Shown: positions 61,185-64,000 of the stretch, in pieces
Numbering within the stretch: position 1 is the stretch's first letter
Layout: each line of letters opens with the position of its first letter
DNA from: Runella rosea
GTDB taxonomy: Bacteria; Bacteroidota; Bacteroidia; Cytophagales; Spirosomataceae
DNA: 64,000 nt
Direction: 5' to 3'
Assembly: GCF_003325355.1 (NCBI RefSeq)
Contig: NZ_CP030850.1
Coordinates: 3,720,001 to 3,784,000 of the forward strand
Position numbers and translations under genes: made by a program
Notes under the pieces: model-generated
The model's input: only the letters and a program-made list of their open reading frames with translations
What the model was told of the DNA's origin: nothing
The model's database searches: none

Positions 61185-61820
61185 ATGATTCGCGTCGTAC
61201 TCTTTGAGGATAACAAAAGCTTTCGCCAAAGTCTGTCGCTGTATCTGGCCGGCTCTGACGAGGTGTTTATGTGCGCTTCGTTTGGCGATGCCGAAGGCTG
61301 CGTGGGCAAAATCAAACGCTACAAACCCGACGTGGTCCTGATGGATATTCAGATGCCGGGCATTTCGGGCATTGAAGCCTTGCAGGAAATCAAAGCGACG
61401 CTCCCCGACACAAAGGTGCTCATGCAGACGGTGTTTGACGATGACCACCGCGTATTTGCGGCCATCTGCGCGGGAGCCAACGGCTACGTACTCAAAAATC
61501 CCGACCCGGAAGTGATGTTACAGGCCATCGTGGATGTTCACGGCGGCGGTGCTTGGATGACCCCGTCCATTGCAGCCAAGGTGCTGCGGATGTTTCAAAG
61601 TCAATTTGTCAAAACCCAACCGACCTACGTATCCCTCACCGACCGCGAGCGGGAGATTCTGGGTTGCATGGTCAAAGGCATGAGTTACAAGATGATAGCC
61701 GACGCCTGTAGTCTGAGTTTTCATACGGTGCATTGGCACGTTAAGCATATTTACGAAAAACTCCACGTCAATTCCGCCCCCGAAGCCGTAGCCAAGGCCA
61801 TTGAGGGGAGGATGGTGTGA
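61185..61820 (+). CDS. NarL/FixJ-type response regulator (LuxR HTH)
   Basis: 211 residues from the ATG at 61185 (an in-frame ATG at 61143 would precede the receiver by 14 residues). Receiver with acceptor D54 (VVLMDIQMPGISG) and C-terminal LuxR HTH (LTDREREILGCMVKGMSYKMIADACSLSF, TVHWHVKHIYEKLHV). 193 bp after the kinase gene, same strand: cognate pair by type and position. Confidence 0.92.
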   Translation: MIRVVLFEDNKSFRQSLSLYLAGSDEVFMCASFGDAEGCVGKIKRYKPDVVLMDIQMPGISGIEALQEIKATLPDTKVLMQTVFDDDHRVFAAICAGANGYVLKNPDPEVMLQAIVDVHGGGAWMTPSIAAKVLRMFQSQFVKTQPTYVSLTDREREILGCMVKGMSYKMIADACSLSFHTVHWHVKHIYEKLHVNSAPEAVAKAIEGRMV

Positions 61821-61862
61821 GGCATTACGAGAGAATCACTTTTATCCTAAACCTCTATAATC

Positions 61863-62252
61863 ATGAACACTAAAAATCTATTCACCTTCAATGCCATCAC
61901 GGCGGTATTATTTGCCATCCCGATGCTGCTTGCTCCAAAGATCGTGGCCGACCTCTACCTCACGCATCCCGAAACCGCCAATGATGCCACATGGGTACTG
62001 ATGCGGGGGTACGGCTCCCTGCTTTTGGCCCTTACGGTTTGCCTTTGGTACATCAGACCCGCCGCTCCCTCCCGCGCCTTGAAGGGCATTTTATTACTGA
62101 TCTTCGTAGGCGACATTATTTTACCCATTGTGCATATCCACGCTATCCTCAACGGCGTCGAAAACAACCAAGCCTGGGGCATTGTCCTCGTTGGAGTCGT
62201 TTTGGCCGTATGGTCAGGGTTAGTGCTGCGTAAAATAGAGGTTGGGGAGTGA
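61863..62252 (+). CDS. Four-helix membrane protein of unknown function
   Basis: 129 residues with four hydrophobic helices (ITAVLFAIPMLLA, GSLLLALTVCLWYI, LKGILLLIFVGDIILPIVHI, GIVLVGVVLAVWSGLVL). It resembles small DoxX- or DUF4345-like proteins, but I do not assign a family. 42 bp after the response regulator and perhaps under its control. Confidence 0.7.
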   Translation: MNTKNLFTFNAITAVLFAIPMLLAPKIVADLYLTHPETANDATWVLMRGYGSLLLALTVCLWYIRPAAPSRALKGILLLIFVGDIILPIVHIHAILNGVENNQAWGIVLVGVVLAVWSGLVLRKIEVGE

Positions 62253-62374
62253 GTGGATTTCGGTTTTAAACAATGCCCACTTCTCCTCAAAATTTTTAAA
62301 ACATTCTCCAAAGCTATTGATAGGCAATGACCCTAATTTAACTCATTACAATAACCTCTAACAAACTTATTTTT

Positions 62375-62959
62375 ATGACAGTAATTGTTTATAATTCAAC
62401 TAGACTAAGACGAAAAGTATTAATAGAAATTCTTTCTTTTTGGGGCGATACTGATACAAAGTATTTCAGTATAGATTTAGACAGCCTTTGGGCGGGTCTC
62501 GCTCCTTTCAAATCAAAACTTGAGATCACAGTCAGTAACATTTCTTCTCCTCTCTTTACCAATTTTAATCACAATTTTGTTCTTCCCCAACCTGATGAGC
62601 CCATCATGCCTTCGCACTCTATCATTAACAAACCAGTTATACATACCTTAAAGAGCCTCCAAAAGAACCGAATTGCATCAAGTATCCCTTTTGGAAGTCA
62701 AATCAAATACCAAGTGAGTAAACCTATACTTGAAGAGTTATACAATCGGCACAAGGGACAGGAAAAAGCCGCCATTCTTGGACTGAGAGCCACTCTTTGC
62801 GAAGATAGCAATGCGAAAATCTATATGCTATTCACTTTTTATAAGCTTACCAACCAAGGGATTGTAGTAGACTCTACCATAACACAAGACCTACCCTATC
62901 CTCATCCAAGTGGAGGAGGCGGCAATCCTACTACGGGTGTTAAAATCCCGGCAAACTAA
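62375..62959 (+). CDS. Unknown protein with Pro/Gly-rich tail
   Basis: 194 residues, no signal peptide or membrane segment, mixed alpha/beta. The C-terminus carries a Pro/Gly linker (YPHPSGGGGNPTTG). No family recognised. It starts 122 bp after the preceding gene and its stop is 8 bp before the next start, so it is coupled to the 250-residue membrane protein. A signalling or envelope role is only guessed from context. Confidence 0.65.
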   Translation: MTVIVYNSTRLRRKVLIEILSFWGDTDTKYFSIDLDSLWAGLAPFKSKLEITVSNISSPLFTNFNHNFVLPQPDEPIMPSHSIINKPVIHTLKSLQKNRIASSIPFGSQIKYQVSKPILEELYNRHKGQEKAAILGLRATLCEDSNAKIYMLFTFYKLTNQGIVVDSTITQDLPYPHPSGGGGNPTTGVKIPAN

Positions 62960-62967
62960 GAACTGCT

Positions 62968-63720
62968 ATGCCTAACGATGAAAAGTTTTACACTCACTTG
63001 ATTGTAGTATTAGGGCAAATCACTACCGCTGCTATGGTTATTCCGCTTGTGGTAGCGGTAGCCCGTTGGCGTTTACTTACGTCGCCATTGCGTATTTTTT
63101 TCTGGTCACGTTTAGCACTGGTTGTATCCGCCAGTTTTGAGTTATTATTTATTGAAGTAGTCACTCGCTACCAAGATTTTTGGGTACCGTATCTGAACAA
63201 ATGGCAGATTAGTGATACTAATTTTCTACAGATTACATCCCAATTACCCACTTTTTTACTGATAGGCTGGTTTTACAGTTCATTGTTATCAACTTATGAA
63301 AAAAAAGCTTACAACATCGTATGGCTTATTTCAATAGGATTGGCACTGACTGCTGTAATCAATTACTTGTTTATCGAAGGATTCAGAGTCCATGGCACAC
63401 TTAATCCATTGATGTTGAGCCTATTTTTAATTAGTATACCGATGATTTATCTTTTCTTTTTGGCAAAAACTCCCTTTGGTATTCCATTGTCCAAAACCCC
63501 CTATTTTTGGATAAGTGTCGGCATTCTTTTGGTAAACCTATTGAGTCTGTTTTTCAGCACTACAGGAAACAAACTATATCTAACTGACTATGTACTTTAC
63601 GCAAAATTTCTTATAGCTAGAAATGCCATCAGCGTACTAGCACAATTTATATTTGCATATGCCTTCTACCAAGCCAAATACGCCAGACTTATTCACCTTT
63701 CGGACTCTCCTATTAACTAA
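62968..63720 (+). CDS. Seven-helix membrane protein of unknown function
   Basis: 250 residues, about seven hydrophobic helices (LIVVLGQITTAAMVIPLVVA, TFLLIGWFYSSLL, IVWLISIGLALTAVINYLFI, LMLSLFLISIPMIYLFFLA, FWISVGILLVNLLSLFF). It looks like a sensor or transporter of unknown type; no kinase domain follows before the terminator. Co-transcribed with 62375-62959 (8 bp gap). Confidence 0.7.
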   Translation: MPNDEKFYTHLIVVLGQITTAAMVIPLVVAVARWRLLTSPLRIFFWSRLALVVSASFELLFIEVVTRYQDFWVPYLNKWQISDTNFLQITSQLPTFLLIGWFYSSLLSTYEKKAYNIVWLISIGLALTAVINYLFIEGFRVHGTLNPLMLSLFLISIPMIYLFFLAKTPFGIPLSKTPYFWISVGILLVNLLSLFFSTTGNKLYLTDYVLYAKFLIARNAISVLAQFIFAYAFYQAKYARLIHLSDSPIN

Positions 63721-63788
63721 AGTAAATGCGGTTAATATAAAGCTATTTTAGCGCAACCAACTTCAATACCAATACTTCTCTTTCCAAT

Positions 63789-63815
63789 GCCGCTCCTTCG
63801 GGAGTGGCTTTTTTT
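63789..63815 (+). terminator. Intrinsic terminator with TTCG loop
   Basis: 8-bp stem (63789-63796 with 63801-63808, one G-U pair), a TTCG tetraloop and seven T at 63809-63815. It ends the 62375-63720 unit. Confidence 0.9.
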
Positions 63816-63920
63816 ATTTCTAGGCCTTGAAATACCACCCAAATTGGCGGCAACGGTGCGCCTGAAATATGTCGAAATTTGATCTATACAAACCATGCAC
63901 CTCAACGGGTAGCATGGGGC

Positions 63921-63970
63921 ACACTTACCCAACTTTATTAATAACTCTTAAACAACACAACCATGAAAAC
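63921..63970 (+). promoter_or_regulatory. Conserved leader, copy 2
   Basis: ACACTTACCCAACTTTATTA, then ATAACTCTTAAACAACA and the ATGAAAAC start, closely similar to 59286-59338 with a few single-base indels and substitutions. Confidence 0.65.
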
Positions 63971-64000
63971 ACCCCTTTTTACCCTCATTTTCCTTTTTAT
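63963..64000 (+). CDS. Start of a secreted protein (3' partial)
   Basis: ATG at 63963, then MKTPLFTLIFLF to the window end: the first part of a signal peptide. The start MKT.LF..I.LLF matches that of the gene at 59331 and both have the same leader, so it is probably a paralogue. The rest is outside the window. Confidence 0.6.
   Translation, partial: MKTPLFTLIFLF

Overview
The window reads as chromosomal DNA of a Bacteroidota bacterium, most likely order Cytophagales and perhaps the Spirosomataceae (Runella or Dyadobacter type). This rests on gene content seen here: a PVC-type dehydrogenase fusion, DUF1501 and ThuA proteins, NagX-type acyltransferase, diheme peroxidase, ECF sigma factors with membrane TPR anti-sigma proteins, PorT-like barrels, CrtZ, and many short-signal lipoproteins. 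No rRNA, tRNA, CRISPR array, prophage or intact insertion sequence was recognised. The genus is inference.

Layout. 1-6.8 kb: 3' part of a large ThuA/PVC-dehydrogenase/HEAT/CARDB/cupredoxin protein, a membrane acyltransferase, a diheme peroxidase and a TolB-like propeller. 7.0-11.5 kb: small housekeeping genes (DHFR-like, YjbR, DUF1905, SRPBCC), a WYL regulator, and a DGPF protein paired with an ECF42-type sigma factor. 11.9-18.0 kb: a diheme cytochrome c, a ZU5 lipoprotein, unknown secreted proteins, a flavin monooxygenase and an alpha/beta-hydrolase lipoprotein. 18.0-24.2 kb: a quinone/electrophile-response block like the Bacillus MhqR regulon (pirin, MhqD-like esterase, two MhqO-like dioxygenases, MarR-GNAT regulator with a 24-bp operator-like palindrome, AraC regulator, Dabb protein).

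24.4-46.4 kb is a regulatory and envelope-stress island. Its core is rpoN, an NtrC-type sigma54 activator, three histidine kinases and several receiver proteins. Around it lie short stress-type genes: OmpA lipoprotein, Lmo0937-like, TspO-like, YtxH, holin-like, amphipathic-helix and DUF2383 proteins, an AI-2E-family permease, a GH13 enzyme and a beta-barrel. Six intergenic regions of this island share a 16-bp element GNGG-N8-CCYC. It is flanked, on both sides where genes diverge, by 16-mers of the form TGGMAYR-N4-TTTTA set 29-65 bp before the start codons. I infer a local regulon, possibly of sigma54 and the NtrC-type activator, though the -12 half does not match the textbook GC. This is the strongest candidate here for an undescribed system.

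46.5-53.5 kb: ThuA protein, CrtZ, M3 and M28 peptidases, a PIN toxin-antitoxin pair, a DUF1501 protein. 53.6-59.1 kb: an operon of ECF sigma factor, membrane TPR anti-sigma protein, subtilisin-like lipoprotein and secreted TPR-CHAT protease, the second main candidate. 59.3-64 kb: a small secreted beta-sandwich protein, a LytS/NarL-type two-component pair, three unrecognised genes, and the start of a gene whose leader duplicates that of the secreted protein at 59.3 kb.
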